DNA of 64,000 nucleotides from NCBI GenBank assembly GCA_037043455.1, contig JAWPHD010000226.1, positions 310,001 to 374,000 on the forward strand. Direction: 5' to 3'. Made by a program: the position numbers and the translations under genes. Source of the DNA: Cyrtodaria siliqua. Taxonomy: Eukaryota > Mollusca > Bivalvia > Adapedonta > Hiatellidae. The notes below the pieces were generated by a model that saw nothing but the letters and a program-made list of their open reading frames with translations, was not told the origin of the DNA and did no database searches. How positions within the stretch are numbered: the first letter of the stretch is position 1; every line of letters begins with the position of its first letter. Shown in pieces: positions 1-12,525 of this stretch.

Positions 1-135
1 ATTCTTACAGCTAGTGGGAGGTATACAGTACTGGTTCTACCCAGGAATAAGTGGGTGGTCTGCCTCCACCACAAAAAAAATAAATACTTAAATGAGCTGA
101 AAATGATGTAAAACGCCATTCAGCCAATAAATTAA
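1..135 (+). repeat. SINE-like 3' module (truncated by window edge)
   Basis: It carries the phrase CAGTACTGGTTCTACCCAGG and a following GTCTGCCTCCACCAC, then a short A-rich tail and a GTAAAACGCCATTCAGCC end. A close relative is at 61115-61200, and related fragments are at 14622-14660 and, inverted, 57020-57110. The pol III head is not in the window. Confidence 0.55.
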
Positions 136-1392
136 ATAGTTATTGCGTTTGTACAGGCAAATAATACTTGAACTTGGCATTTTGGCATAGAACAGATTGT
201 AAAATCATCTTTCTCCGCCAAAAAAAAGCTCAACCAAAGAAATATTTCTCTATACAAATTCAGTGACCTACAAATATTATTTGCATTTTACCTGAATGTT
301 CACAATCTTTTTGACATTTTAGAGACTTCAATAAATGTATGTAGTAAACATAAGTTCTACTGTTATTCTTTGTTATCCTTCCAGTACAATTACCGTATAC
401 CCCTGTTAAAATGCCCGCTGAGGCGATGCATTTTACAAAAGGGGTCGTTTATATTAGGCCATTTTAAGAAATCCAACTTTTTTAATTAAGTAAACAGGGA
501 TCATGTTTCAAATGTTTAGCTACTTGTTACAAAATGCAAGTACCAAGCTTTTCTACTTGCTATTTTAATCTAAGGACTTGCGTTTTTACGTTGGAACTTT
601 CACTTTAGAAGGATTGTTTTACGTGTAAAAGAAGTCATGCAACAGGGTAATAATGTAACAGTACTGTGCACCTGTTGTACAATATTTCTTGACTATGGAT
701 TTCAGTGGGTTTATTACTTGAAAACATTTTCTACCTGCAATCTGTAAAATCTACTTGCATTTAGCAAGTAAATATACTGAGGGAAAATTTTTTAGCAAGT
801 GTTTTAGATGAAATAATACTGTATACAAGATATACTGACATTTTGGGACTTTACGGTCTTGACCCCTCTGTTCATTTATTCGTTACATCATTAAGATGTT
901 CGACTGTTGTTGATGTATGTTTAATAAAATATTGTGTCGATGGCAGTAGTTTCTTAGTTTTACAACCAAAAATGTATTATTTCCAGAGGTCAACAAAAAC
1001 ATTTTTCCCTCAGTATATTATAAAGTAAATAGATGTCAAATTTGATCCCTGGTAAAACAAATGGTATAAATACTAGTAAGCATGCTCTGTATTAAATTAC
1101 ATATCATACCATTATACCACTAAGGGCTTAAAATGTATACGAGACATTAATTTCTTAGATAAGGAGATATAGTGGTGGAGGGGTGACATTTTAACGGGTA
1201 TTAGCCATAGAATCCACCCGATTGTCTCTGGGAGTAGCTCTGAATGACCCTGTGACGATGGGCTTACCTGTGTTGTATTATCCTCCACTTCAAATAATAT
1301 TGTGAGCCGCAAGAACAATAAAGTGCTCTTATTTTGTTTAGGTGATTTTCTCTGCAAGGTACAAGAGAAAAAGACGATTCATTCAGAATTAA
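136..1392. other. No gene seen
   Basis: AT-rich DNA without a supported coding region. Sequence near 395-420 (ACCCCTGTTAAAATG) is weakly inverted near 1185-1205, which could be the ends of an old DNA element, but the match is short. Confidence 0.4.
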
Positions 1393-1575
1393 AGGCGGCC
1401 ATAGTAGCTCAGTGGATAAGACCTTGTTCGTTAGAGCTCCAGACTTCTTCCCCACGTGGGTTCTCTCTCTGGTGGAGGCACATCTGATAGGGATCTCATC
1501 TCCCTCGGAGGTTGCTGTCCCAATAGAACCTAATATGACGTGTTAAAAGCACATAAATCCCCATTTCATTTCATG
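1393..1575 (+). mobile_element. tRNA-derived SINE
   Basis: The tRNA-like head has an A-box TAGCTCAGTGG at 1405-1415 and a degenerate B-box around 1459-1472. A unique body and a short (ATTTC)n tail at 1562-1573 follow. It lies about 45 bp upstream of the left target duplication of the non-LTR copy A. A true tRNA is unlikely because the B-box and 3' acceptor stem are not intact. Confidence 0.65.
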
Positions 1576-1629
1576 CACAATTACATTCAGTGATACTCGT
1601 AGTAAGGTAGATAACTCTTCATAAATAAT

Positions 1630-4600
1630 ACGACCTCTGTGGAAGTGACCACTTCCCCATATTTCTTGAAAATATCGGCCCTCCACTTCTCGAAAAAACG
1701 CAACGATGGAAACTTCGCAAGGCTGATTGGACTACGTTTCAATCTCTTTGCGAGGAACAATTAAAGCCTTCCGTTTTCGAGGATGTCGAAGACGCAACTG
1801 CTCTTTTTACCAAAACTCTTCACGATATAGCTGATCAAACCATTCCAAAAACCTCGGCAAATCCTAAACGCCCACATAAACCATGGTACGACGATGACTG
1901 CAAAAAGGCAGTCAGCGATCGTAAAGCTGCATTAAATAATTTTAACTTGCGGCCAACTCAAACAAATTTAGATAACTTTAGAGTTTTTCGTGCGAAAGCC
2001 CGTCGTACTATTAAGGATAGCAAGAGGAAATCCTGGAGATCTTACGTCTCTAGGCTGAATTCTCGCTCATCTCTTAAGAAGACATGGGACATGGTCCGGA
2101 AAATAAGTGGTAAAGGTAATTCTAGTTATGTAAATCATCTTAAAACAGATAATGGAGATATAACATCTGTCAAAGATATTACAAACACTTTAGCAGAAAC
2201 TTTTTCAAAAAATTCCTCTTCTGAAAATTGTCAACCAAATTTTCTGAAAAATAAGAAACAAAAAGAACAGAAGAAGCTGAACTTCAAGTCGAAAAACTTG
2301 GAAAAATACAATAAACTATTCATTCTCAAAGAACTTCGAGAGTCCCTTAAAAAGGCTCATGATACATCAGCTGGTCCTGATGATATCCATTATCAATTAC
2401 TAAAACATTTACCTGAATCCTGTCTCTCTACCCTTCTTGATATATTTAATAAGGTTTGGGTGACTGGAATCTTCCCCGATTCTTGACAGGAAGCAATCGT
2501 TATTCCAGTCCCCAAACCTGGAAAGGATCATACGGACCCAATAAATTATCGCCCAATCGCTTTAATGAGTTGTATATGTAAAACCATGGAACGAATGATT
2601 AATGAGAGACTCGTTTGGTACCTGGAGTCCAACAAACTGATAACAAAGTATCAAAGTGGATTCCGGCGCCAACGAGGCACAACAGACAATCTCATACGAT
2701 TTGAATCGTTTATTAGGGAAGCTTTCATAAAAAAAGAACATTTAGTCGCTGTATTTTTTGACTTGGAGAAAGCTTACGATACTGCATGGAAGTACGGTAT
2801 TATGAATGATCTACATGACATTGGCCTTAGAGGCCGATTACCCATTTTTATAGAGAAATTCTTAGATGATAGACAGTTTCGTGTCCGAATGGGTTCAACC
2901 CTCTCTGATATTCATCAACAGGAGATGGGTGTTCCACAGGGCAGCATACTATCTGTCACACTTTTTAATATAAAGATTAACAGTATAGTAAAATGCATCA
3001 ATCCAGGTGTGGATTGTTCGCTATATGTTGACGACTTTGTTATATGTTATCGTGCAAAAAACATGAATACTATCGAGAGACAATTACAACAATGTCTCAA
3101 TAAACTTCAGACTTGGTCTGATGAAAATGGTTTTAAATTTTCTAAATCTAAAACTAATTGTATGCACTTTTGTCAACTTCGTAAACATCATGAAGACCCT
3201 CATCTAACACTGGACGGGTCACCAATACCAGTAGTGGATGAGACAAAATTCCTTGGTCTTATTTTCGACCGTAAATTAACGTTTATACCACACCTTAAAT
3301 ACTTGAAGGCCAAATGCCTTAAAGCTCTTAACTTACTTAAAGTTGTTGCAAACACTAATTGGGGAGCAGATCGAAAAGTCCTCTTGCGACTTTACAGATC
3401 TCTTATCAGATCCAAGCTGGACTACGGCTCAATAGTATATGGATCGACTCGCAAGTCGTACTTGCAGATGCTCGACCCTATACATAATCAAGGATTACGA
3501 CTCGCCTTAGGTGCCTTTCGTACATCACCAGCCGAAAGTCTATATGTTGAAGCCAATGAACCATCACTGTCTCATAGACGAGACAAATTAGCCCTTCAAT
3601 ATGCCATTAAATTAAAATCTAACCCTTCAAACCCAACTTTCGATAATGTCTTTAATCCTAGTTGTGAACCTCTTTTTGATCGAAAACCGAAGGCCATCAG
3701 ACCATTTGGTCTTCGTATTAAACCAAAATTAAGAGACACTGAAATCGAACTAAATTTGATTGCCAAGTACAAAGTACCACAAATTCCACCGTGGACTTTG
3801 GAAACACCAACAATTATTTTCGACCTTTGTAATAGTAACAAATCCAGTACAGACCCTACTGTCTTTCAAAGCAAATTTAATGAAATTAAATCGAAATACA
3901 GTGACTTTCAACATATATACACAGATGGCTCTAAGGATGGAGATAAGGTAGCTGCAGCAGCTGTTGTTCACAAACACAGCATAAAGAGCCGCCTGCCTGA
4001 CAAGGCCTCTATCTTTTCAGCTGAACTTAAGGCAATTGAACTTGCCTTAAATTATATTCAGGAATCTGATGATGACCATTTTGTAATCTTTTCTGATTCC
4101 CTTTCATCTCTTCAAGCACTGGGTAATATGAAACATGATAACCCAGTTGTGCTTCAACTTTTAGAAAAGTACAATTCTCTTATAATTGATAATGTTATTA
4201 TTTTCTGCTGGCTTCCAAGCCATGTAGGAATACGTGGTAATGATAGAGCTGATAGTGCTGCTAAAGCAGCATTAGGTTTACATATATCTGATACCAAGTT
4301 ACCTTATACTGATTTTAAAAGTTGTATTAACACATATATTCATAACTCTTGGCAAGCCGCTTGGGATTTGTCAGTTAACAATAAACTCCATTCAATTAAA
4401 CCGTTACTCGGAGAATGGCATTCTTCTAGTAGACCCATTCGTCGAGAGGAAGTTGACCTAGACCGGTGCAGAATAGGGCATACACGTTATACTCATTCAT
4501 ATTTATTACAAGGTGAGCCATTACCAGAATGTATACCCTGCTTTGCACCGTTAACGGTCAAACACATATTGTTGGAATGTGTAGACTTTGATCCTATGCG

Positions 4601-4697
4601 TCAAAGGTACTACAATGTTAATACTATGACCGAGTTATTTAATACTATAGATTTTAGTCTAGTTTTAGACTTCCTGAAGGAAGTCAGACTATATTAA
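1630..4697 (+). pseudogene. ORF2-like polyprotein remnant (EN end, RT, RNase H)
   Basis: About 1,020 codons in a single frame. The TGA at 2484 sits just after Phe-Pro-Asp-Ser and before the conserved Pro-Val-Pro-Lys-Pro-Gly-Lys block of reverse transcriptase, where related elements have a Trp. It is therefore a point nonsense mutation rather than a natural end. No frameshift is seen in the remaining reading frame, so the insertion is fairly young. It lies downstream of, and opposite in strand to, the TTLL gene. Confidence 0.9.
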
Positions 4698-4944
4698 TCC
4701 TTATAATATGTTCTTGTATATATTTACTTTTTTATATACCCCTTTTCGGACATTTGTTAATTTACATATATAGTTTATATTACTACCATATCATCCCTTA
4801 TTTTGTAATAGTTTTACCTGATATATTTACATTAATTTTTAATTAATCCTTCATTTCTTCATCTTTTATCAGTTTTTTGCGCACAATATGACCTATTTTT
4901 GTGTCGACGTGCCGTAAAACACCATTCATTCATTCATTCATTCA
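1630..4944 (+). mobile_element. 5'-truncated RNase H-bearing non-LTR retrotransposon (I-superfamily type), copy A
   Basis: The frame is open from 1630 to a TAA after 4694 except for one TGA at 2484-2486. Domains in order: end of the apurinic-type endonuclease (GSDHFPI), linker, reverse transcriptase with YVDD at 3024-3035, RNase H starting DGSKDG at 3924 with the later Glu and Asp motifs, and a C-terminal Cys-x2-Cys-x7-His-x4-Cys knuckle. A 225 bp 3' UTR is followed by (ATTC)n at 4923-4950. The 12 bp sequence TTCATAAATAAT flanks it at 1618-1629 and 4945-4956. RNase H plus a short tandem tail fits the I/Nimb group. It lacks the 5' end and most of the endonuclease, so it is dead. Confidence 0.93.
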
Positions 4945-5359
4945 TTCATAAATAATGAGTTTGTCAAAGTAACAGAGTTAATATTGTAGGTTCATAACTG
5001 TAAACCTTGAAACGCTTGCATGCTAATGGCGTTTATCATGATCGTGGGTGGTCGACATCCGCAAATCTTTAGCCATGATCTTGTTTTTATGTTGATCATC
5101 TGTGAACATTTGTAGCAAATGAGACCTGTTAGAATTGATACAACAACTCTCCAAGCGAAAGTTATACAAGAAGTCTAATATGGTTATATTGCATTTACAA
5201 AGTTTGCAAAAAATCTTTGTATAGAGAATATTAAAACTCATGTTTAGCTCCACTGGCCAGCAGAATCAGCAAGAGAGCGTATGTGATGGCGAGTTGTCCA
5301 TCCGTCCGTTAACTTGTCTTGTTTACCTGAATATAGGGACTTCATTATTAATTGGATCT

Positions 5360-7150
5360 TTACAGTGTCTTTATATCAATGAAAGCTTGGATGAGTTCGA
5401 AAACCAGCCAGATGAGATTAGCAACACCAGAGTTATGCCTTGTTTACACTCTAGCACCTTCATTTTATATTTGTTCTTGTTCTTTACGAAACTTTACCAG
5501 TGTATTTATATCAATGAAAGCTTGGACGAGTTTGAAAACCAGCCAGATCGGACATGTAAAATGGGAGTTATGGCCCTTGAATTATTGAAAAGTTTGTTAA
5601 CTTTTTGATGTCAACACTCTAGCACATTCATTTTCATCCGATCTTTGCCAAACTTTACCAGATTGTTAATATCAATGAAAGATCGGACGAGTTAAAAAAC
5701 CAGCCAGATCGGACCAGTAACACCATTGTTATTGCCCTTGATTTTCTGAAATATGCTATAATTTGGCCTCGTTAACATGATCCGGCCTTCATTTTTCATC
5801 CGATCTTTACCAGATTGTTGATATCAATGAAAGCTCAGACGAGTTCGAAAACAGGCCAACACTAGAGTTATGGCTCTTGATTTTTTTAAATATGCAATAT
5901 GCTATACTGGGAACATAGTTTCCACTCAATAACTTTTGTTAGAAATGAGGTTTTGCAATGAAACTTGCAGGGTAGGTAGCTTATATGGAAAGGAAAGTCA
6001 GGATTGCATTTGGACCACTGGGATCAAGGTCAAGGTTGCTGTTACTAAAAATAGAAAAATGGTTTCCGCTCAATAACGTTTGTTTGGAGTGAGATATTGT
6101 GACAAAACTTGCTGGTTAGGTAGCATTTGTGGAAAGGAAAGTCGGGATTGAAATTGGGGTCACTGGGTTCAAGGTCACGGTCACTGTTACTAAATATAAA
6201 AAAATGGTTTCTGCTCAATAATTTTTGTTAGGAATGAGGTATTGCAATGAAACTTGCAAGGTATGTAGCTTATAAAGAAAGGATGGTTGGGATTTCATTT
6301 TAGCGGCACTGGGGTCAAGGTCACTGTTACGAAAAATAGAAAAATGGTTTCAGCTTATTAACTTTTGTTTGGAGTGAGATATTGTGACAAAAATTGATGG
6401 GTAGGTATCCTCTGGGTAGGTAGCTTATTTGTGGAAAGGAAAGTCGGGATTGAAATTGGGGTCACTGGGTTCAAGGTCACGGTCACTGTTACTAAATATA
6501 TAAAAAATGGTTTCTGCTCAATAATTTTTGTTAGGAATGAGGTATTGCACCAAAATGTTCATTATATGGATCCAACATCATATGTGCAATTTCGGGTTGC
6601 TGTGACCTACTTTCAAAGAAAATATATGTCATGTCCAGTCTCTGCTACGACGTGTATCTTGCCTCTTTCTTGCGGAATTTTCACCAAACTTCACCAGAAT
6701 GTTCCTTATATGCATCCTACCTCATGTGCAAAATGTTGGATTGCTGTGACCTACTTCCAAAATTTAGGTAATGTCCAGTCTCCGCTACATGATCATCTTG
6801 CTTTTTCTCACAGGATTTTCATCAAACTTCACCTTCAATGTTCCTTATATGCATCAAACATCATGTGCAATATTTCTGGTCACTGTGACAGACTTTGACA
6901 AAATATAGGTCACGCCCAGTCTCTGCTGCGACATATGACTGTATCTTGCTTTTTATCTCGCAGGATTTTTACCAAACCTCACCTGAATGTTTCTTATGCA
7001 TCTAACATCATGTGCAAATTTGGTCTCCGCTACAACATGCATAATTTGACCTTGATCTCAAAGCTTGCTTCCATATCAGCTACCTACCCTGTACGTTTCA
7101 TGGCAATACTTCATTCCTAACAAAAGTTATTGAGCGGAAACCATTTGAAA
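5360..7150. repeat. Composite array of three diverged tandem unit types
   Basis: Type 1 (5360-5890): four copies about 130-165 bp apart around ATCAATGAAAGCTTGGA and AACCAGCCAGATCGGA. Type 2 (5915-6540): five copies about 145 bp apart around TGGTTTCCGCTCAATAAC and CAAGGTCACTGTTAC. Type 3 (6540-7075): four copies about 140 bp apart around GTTCCTTATATGCATC. A type 2 copy recurs inverted at 7086-7150, so the block from 5915 has inverted ends. Short open frames inside (5240-5608, 6431-6898) are repeat sequence, not genes. Confidence 0.75.
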
Positions 7151-7617
7151 GCATCACTGTTAATGACATTAATTTAATATGTTTTGGGATTGACATTGGT
7201 GTTGGTAAAAAATCTGGACCTTTATAATAGGGCTTCTAGTTTAAAACAAGTACTGATGGGAATTTTAGGACGATATACGAGCCATTTTAGCCAGTAGAGC
7301 GTACATTGTTTAAATTAAATTGTGTGGTTCCCAGGCAAGAATAGGACTACTGCTTATCCAGACAGAGGTAAAATCCCTCCGAATTCATGTTCACTTTGTC
7401 ATGTTCATTAAAGGTCTTCACAATGATTCCTGTATTGTTTTAGGTGCTATTTGAGTGGTGGCAGAAAACAATGATCGTGGCTCCAACGATAAAAGGAATA
7501 AAAGGTATTTACAATAAAATGTGCAACAACTCTGCAGATGAGAAGGTTCTAGGTTCTAGGCCCATTCTGCATATTTGTTATCTTGCTGTAGCTGGTGGAC
7601 CTGGAATGGTCATTCCT

Positions 7618-7702
7618 GTGGTGCCATATAACCTTCATGCTGATGTGCCATATAACCTTCATGCTGATGTGCCATATAACCTTCATGCTGATGTGCCATA
7701 CA
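7618..7702. repeat. 24-bp tandem repeat, about 3.5 copies
   Basis: A unit containing GTGCCATATAACCTTCATGC repeats in exact 24 bp steps, so it stays open in one frame. The surrounding 97-residue open frame is not recognised as a gene. Confidence 0.85.
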
Positions 7703-7821
7703 ACCCAATTCAACTCAGTACTGACCTAGGTGGTTGACAGGTGGCATATATAGGGTAAAATTACGTCATTATGGAATAGCTCTCGTACAGTAATGAGTAA
7801 GTTGTCACCGGTGTTTATGTG

Positions 7822-8760
7822 ACAAGAGTTATTATTACCTAGAGTGATTATTGAAGTAATATAGATAACTCTGACATGTAATACAGAACTTCAACATGAC
7901 AAGAGTTATTATTACCTAGAGTGATCATTGGAGTAAGATAGATAACTCAGACATGTAATACAGTACTTCAACCTGACATGAGTTATTATTACCTAGAGTG
8001 ATCATTGAAGTAAGATAGATAACTCGGACATGTAATTCAGTATTTCAACGTGACAATAATTAGTATTACCTAGAGTGATCATTGAAGTAAGATAGATAAC
8101 TCTGACATGTAATACAGTACTTCAACCTGACATGAGTTATTATTACCTAGAGTGATCATTGAAGTAAGATAGATAACTCAGACATGTAATACAGTACTTC
8201 AACCTGACATGAGTTATTATTACCTAGAGTGATCATTGAAGTAAGATAGATAACTCAGACATGTAATACAGTACTTCAACCTGACATGAGTTATTATTAC
8301 CTAGAGTGATCATTGAAGTAAGATAGATAACTCAGACATGTAATACAGTACTTCAACCTGACATGAGTTATTATTACCTAGAGTGATCATTGAAGTAAGA
8401 TAGATAACTCGGACATGTAATTCAGTATTTCAACGTGACAATAATTAGTATTACCTAGAGTGATCATTGAAGTAAGATAGATAACTCTGACATGTAATAC
8501 AGAACTTCAACCTGACAAGAGTTATTATTACCTAGAGTGATCATTGAAGTAAGATAGATAACTCTGACATGTAATACAGAACTTCAACTTGACAAGAGTT
8601 ATTTTTATCTAGAGTGATCATTGAAGTAAGATAGATCACTCTGACATGTAATACAGAACTTCAACGTGACAAGAGTTATTACCTAGAGTGATCATTGAAG
8701 TAAGATAGATAACTCTGACGTGTAATACAGAACTTCAACGTGACAAGAGTTCTTATTAAC
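7822..8760. repeat. 77-bp minisatellite, about 12 copies, with higher-order duplication
   Basis: The unit runs from GACAAGAG through TTATTACCTAGAGTGATCAT to a tail with CATGTAATACAGTACTTCAA. Units 3-4 share rare variants (CGGACATGTAATTCAG, then GACAATAATTAGTATT) with units 8-9, five units later. That shows a block duplication of about 385 bp. Unit 12 has a 3-bp deletion. Confidence 0.92.
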
Positions 8761-9292
8761 TGAAGGTTACAGAGTTACTACAACTGATTCCATAATGTGA
8801 ATGTGGAAGAAGAAACAAAAGAAGCTGTTCAACTGAAAATGTTTGTGACTTTTATTTCATTTCATGTGCAGTAATGATTTTTTGTTTCACTATAAATATT
8901 AACGTCAACACATTATAGTTGATATAGTTATTGTACACATCACATTATGATATTACACAGTAATCGTTTATATTCCTATATATACATATATTGGCACTTG
9001 GCAATTACATATAACTCCACTGTTTACAACACTGATCGCTTCATGCATCCACATTTTTACTAAATTAACATAATAAGTGGAAATTAATTTTCTTATTTGT
9101 TCATTAACAAATGAAATGTTGATGTATTACATTTCAGCTGGTACAAGATCGTTAATGATATTAAGTGAAACATTGAGAGACAGAATACCAGAAAAATTTA
9201 AAAGTTACATTTAAATGATATATTTATAAATGAGAAATTAATTGGGCAGTAAAATCAAGCTTTAAAAATGCCATTATTTTTTTGTCTAAAGT

Positions 9293-9580
9293 TTAAAGGG
9301 ACACATGGCAATATTGAATTGCTTTATCAAACCATGAAATTAGCATCTAAATTTATTTATCCAGTATCATTATGACTTCAAATCTCCTTGCATACAATTA
9401 AATAAAGTTTCGAGTACCCTTAATCTACCATAGGTTTATATATTATTTGTGCAATATAATCAACAGTTAATAATATCCAAAAACAAGTTGCTTTAAACTA
9501 TTTTTAAAATTAATGAAATGTAGAAAACTAACGTGACGCCTTGTGTTTTTCAAAAATCAAGATTGCCATGTGTCTCAGTT
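9293..9580. mobile_element. MITE with AAGGGACACATGGCAAT ends
   Basis: The left end AAAGGGACACATGGCAATA and the right end ATTGCCATGTGTCTC are inverted repeats about 265 bp apart. The same end sequence appears alone near 44148-44163 and 62805-62825, so it is a dispersed family. There is no coding capacity. Confidence 0.6.
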
Positions 9581-10187
9581 TTAGTTACTCCACCGGAAAA
9601 CGTCATATTTTACTACATAAATTTATTTAATTTAAATTAAACTAAGTTTCCCCACTTATACCATACAGCTAGAATAAATTAACAATCGTCGTCGTGAAAA
9701 TAAACGTTTGTTTATCTGTGGCACGATTCTACACGATACTACTTTTTTTGAATATCTGTGTCAAGCTTTATCACCGGCGAGTTTGTAGCTGACACGTATA
9801 TTAAACTGCTGTAACACTGATTGTTATGTTGATGACGCTCTACATACTCATGTTTATGCTTTCATTCATGCTTATAGTAATACGATGAGTAGTTAAAATG
9901 TCGTACAATGGAACCTGTCTCAACTGATCATCATTCTGACACAATATAATTGTCTCTTTAAGGCAAAATTGGCTCATGAAAAAGTCAAATGAAACATTTA
10001 ATACTGTCTAGTAGCAGATCCAAGATGCAGGGATTTAAAAACAGCAACAAAAACCCCACCAAATTAGGAGTTTTTTGGTTGTCAATTAAATTTGTAAAAG
10101 CTGTACTCCCTAATCTGAAATCCTGGATCCACCTATGAAATCTTACTTACAGAATTTACACAGGGCAGGAAAATTTTGTTTCTGAGT

Positions 10188-10510
10188 CACTCATCCAGGG
10201 GCGTAGCTTCCTATAGGCTGTGAGATTTTTTTTCTGAGAAATCGAAAAAATTAAAATGCCAAAAATGCAATAAAAATCGGAGGCCTAGTGGGGTAATGGG
10301 GACAGCTTCTTTTTAGTTATAAGATATAATTTACGATAAAAAGTAAGGATATTGATGCTCTTATAGACATATTCACTGGTACGAAATATACGCCAAAACG
10401 CACCTCCAACAGTCTTGCTAAAAAAAACAAAAAACGGGGGAGCATGCCCCCGGACCCCCCTAGAACTCGGCCTACACTTCATATTCAGCCAAGCTATGCC
10501 CCTGTCATCC
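10188..10510. mobile_element. hAT-like MITE with CAGGGGCRTAGC ends
   Basis: It starts CAGGGGCGTAGCTTCC and ends with the inverse GGCTGAA..AGCTATGCCCCTG (right strand reading AAGCTATGCCCCTG). A GC-rich inner patch, CATGCCCCCGGACCCCCC, is near the right end. The CAGGG start suggests the hAT group, but a clean 8 bp target duplication is not visible (TCATCC is shared but offset). Confidence 0.55.
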
Positions 10511-11224
10511 TACGTAATATCTGAATGGTCAAATTGAAAATTTGTTAAAGAATTTAGCTGATTTTCTATTCACATCAATAAATGGAGCTAAACAACTTCA
10601 AATGATTCCATTCAATACCTTACATACTTTGAATAAAAGTGAAAGTTTTGGATATTAAGATGAGCATAGTGGGAGACAATTGTCTATCACAGAGGGACGG
10701 AATTGTCTTTCTGACACACATGTAGATGAGTGAAACTGTGCAAAGTTATTTTAGATGAATGAAGGGTGCTTCTCTTTAAATCACAGTCTCTCAGGGCAGT
10801 GTGCATTCAAATGTCATGACAGGTTTCTTTGTACTTTCATAAAATGGGATTCTTGGCAATAATCTGTATTTTAAATACAGGAAAACATTACTGTTTTAAT
10901 TGTAAAACATTTTAATTGTAAAACTAAAGTAAAAAAGACCCAAAACATTCAACTGGTTAATTTTAGATAAAAATATTGGGTACATAGTTTCTAAGAGAGG
11001 TTACCATTACATCCTGTTAATTTTTATTAACATTTTTAGAATGCACTTGGCGAAAAAGTCTTCAAAACGGTTCTAGATATATAAAGAACATTTTCATACG
11101 TTTCCAAATACATGAAAAACTACCATTTTGTTAAACTATCGTAAAGAGAAAACAAAATTCTGCGCAGGCTCCCTCCAAGGAACAGATTGACAATGGACAA
11201 CAAAAAAAGTACCATATACATAAG

Positions 11225-11565
11225 CTGGTCTAGATCATCTGTGATGCTTGCTTATTTTGAAGACAAACGTCTCGAAGCTTTCTTCGAAAAAAAATGTTGA
11301 AGCGTATCCATTTTACCAAAATACTGGTAAGTTTCTGATTGGCTGACACGGACACACCTTCTATCCAAGATAGACTGAAAGACAATGCACTAGTTCATCA
11401 ATTAATAAATAAACAAAGAGAAAAACTTCATCATCATATCAACAAATAAATGTGGATGTTCAAATATGTTCATACAATAACAAAAAAGAAATATGCACAA
11501 AGGGTCAAGGCGTTTGTATTAAAAATCAAGCATCGAAGATGATCAAGACTAATACATAAGCTTGT
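11225..11565 (+). repeat. Dispersed repeat, copy 1 (related to 45790-46140)
   Basis: Both copies share, in order, CTAGATCATCTGTG, a patch with TCCATTTTACCAAAATACTG, CTTCTATCCAAGA, TAAATAAACAAAGAGAAAAA and a patch with AAAGATGATCAAGACTA. This copy has a single GTCTAGATCATCTGT; in the other the same segment is amplified to about 12 copies of a 50 bp unit. Confidence 0.75.
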
Positions 11566-11882
11566 CTGGACTTTGGCCAGCAGAGCTAACAGCTATATTT
11601 ATTGTCACATTCTTCTATAAATATACATACTATACAAGTAAAATATCAACAATACAAAATAAATATTTGACTATATTTACATAACATTATATATCACAAC
11701 TGTAGCTGTAAACAACTTACATGTATATCACAGATGGGGGGTTATACATCACAAATTATTGATAGGAATAAACAAATCACAAACCATTTATTTATTGCAA
11801 TTAAAATCCTTCTGAAGCAGTTGTTGCAATTTTGATAATTTTAGTGGTAAACGTGAAGCTATTGTACCTTGTTCTTCATTTA

Positions 11883-12083
11883 ACCCTTAACCCCTACATA
11901 TATATAATGGACTGTTCTTTCTTTGAATTAAGACCATTCCATTTATGTGACAAAGGGGTGTTTCGGGGAAAATGACTGATCAGCAGTTGGACATTGTAAA
12001 CCAATTGTAAACCGAGTTACTCGCAGGCTGATCTGGGTTTACAATGGACGCAAAGGCTATTATAGTCGTGCTTAGCGGGTTAA
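11883..12083. mobile_element. TTAA-flanked MITE (piggyBac-like ends), copy 1
   Basis: TTAA followed by CCCTTAACCCCT at the left, and GCTTAGCGGG followed by TTAA at the right. It contains GCAGGCTGATCTGGGTTTAC, shared in inverted form with the element at 52978-53156. It is about 200 bp with no coding content. Confidence 0.6.
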
Positions 12084-12149
12084 ATATAATTACAATAGCT
12101 TTGTGTTCAACGCCCATTTTTTCATCAGTGATGTCGAGATTATATCGAA

Positions 12150-12335
12150 ATCTGTACCATAGCTCTAATGGTTTTCATTTTTTCCTGCTTAGGATATGAT
12201 TTTCATAAAACTGAAGACCCATGCAATAACTGCCGGTATATTTCAACCGTGCTATAACTGACAGATCTGGCAGTTATAGCGCGGTGTATGCAACCGCCTT
12301 TTATGAAAACCATTAAAGTTATGGTACAAAACATT
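12150..12335. repeat. Foldback element
   Basis: The arms GTACCATAGCTCTAATGGTT and AACCATTAAAGTTATGGTAC face each other. Between them lies an inner inverted pair around CTGCCGGTATA/ and ATAGCGCGGT. It looks like a hairpin-forming non-autonomous element. Confidence 0.6.
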
Positions 12336-12424
12336 TTTATACCACAATAGCCTAAATACACACTATGCATCGTGTATCATCTGAGGATATACACAGCATA
12401 TGTTAGTTATTGTGGTATAAATAC

Positions 12425-12525
12425 AATAGAGCATGAGACTTGCACGTGTACGGACAATAATGCACTCGCTAACGCTCATGCATTATCTCCCCGTACACGT
12501 GCAAAACTCATGCTCTATTCTATAC
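12425..12525. repeat. Long hairpin
   Basis: AATAGAGCATGAGACTTGCA, CGTGTACGG and ATAATGCA are mirrored by TGCATTAT, CCGTACACG and TGCAAAACTCATGCTCTATT. The stem is about 40 bp with few mismatches, around a short loop CTCGCTAACGCTCA. Confidence 0.85.

Noticed and set aside
395..1205. Possible DNA element with ACCCCTGTTAAAATG ends
   Set aside because: The inverted match is only about 14 bp with gaps, and no target duplication is seen.
7444..7737. 97-residue open frame with VPYNLHAD repeats
   Set aside because: The repeats are a 24 bp tandem duplication. There is no splice context or family resemblance.
7822..8760. CRISPR-like regular repeat
   Set aside because: The units are contiguous without spacers, longer than CRISPR repeats, and the region is animal DNA.
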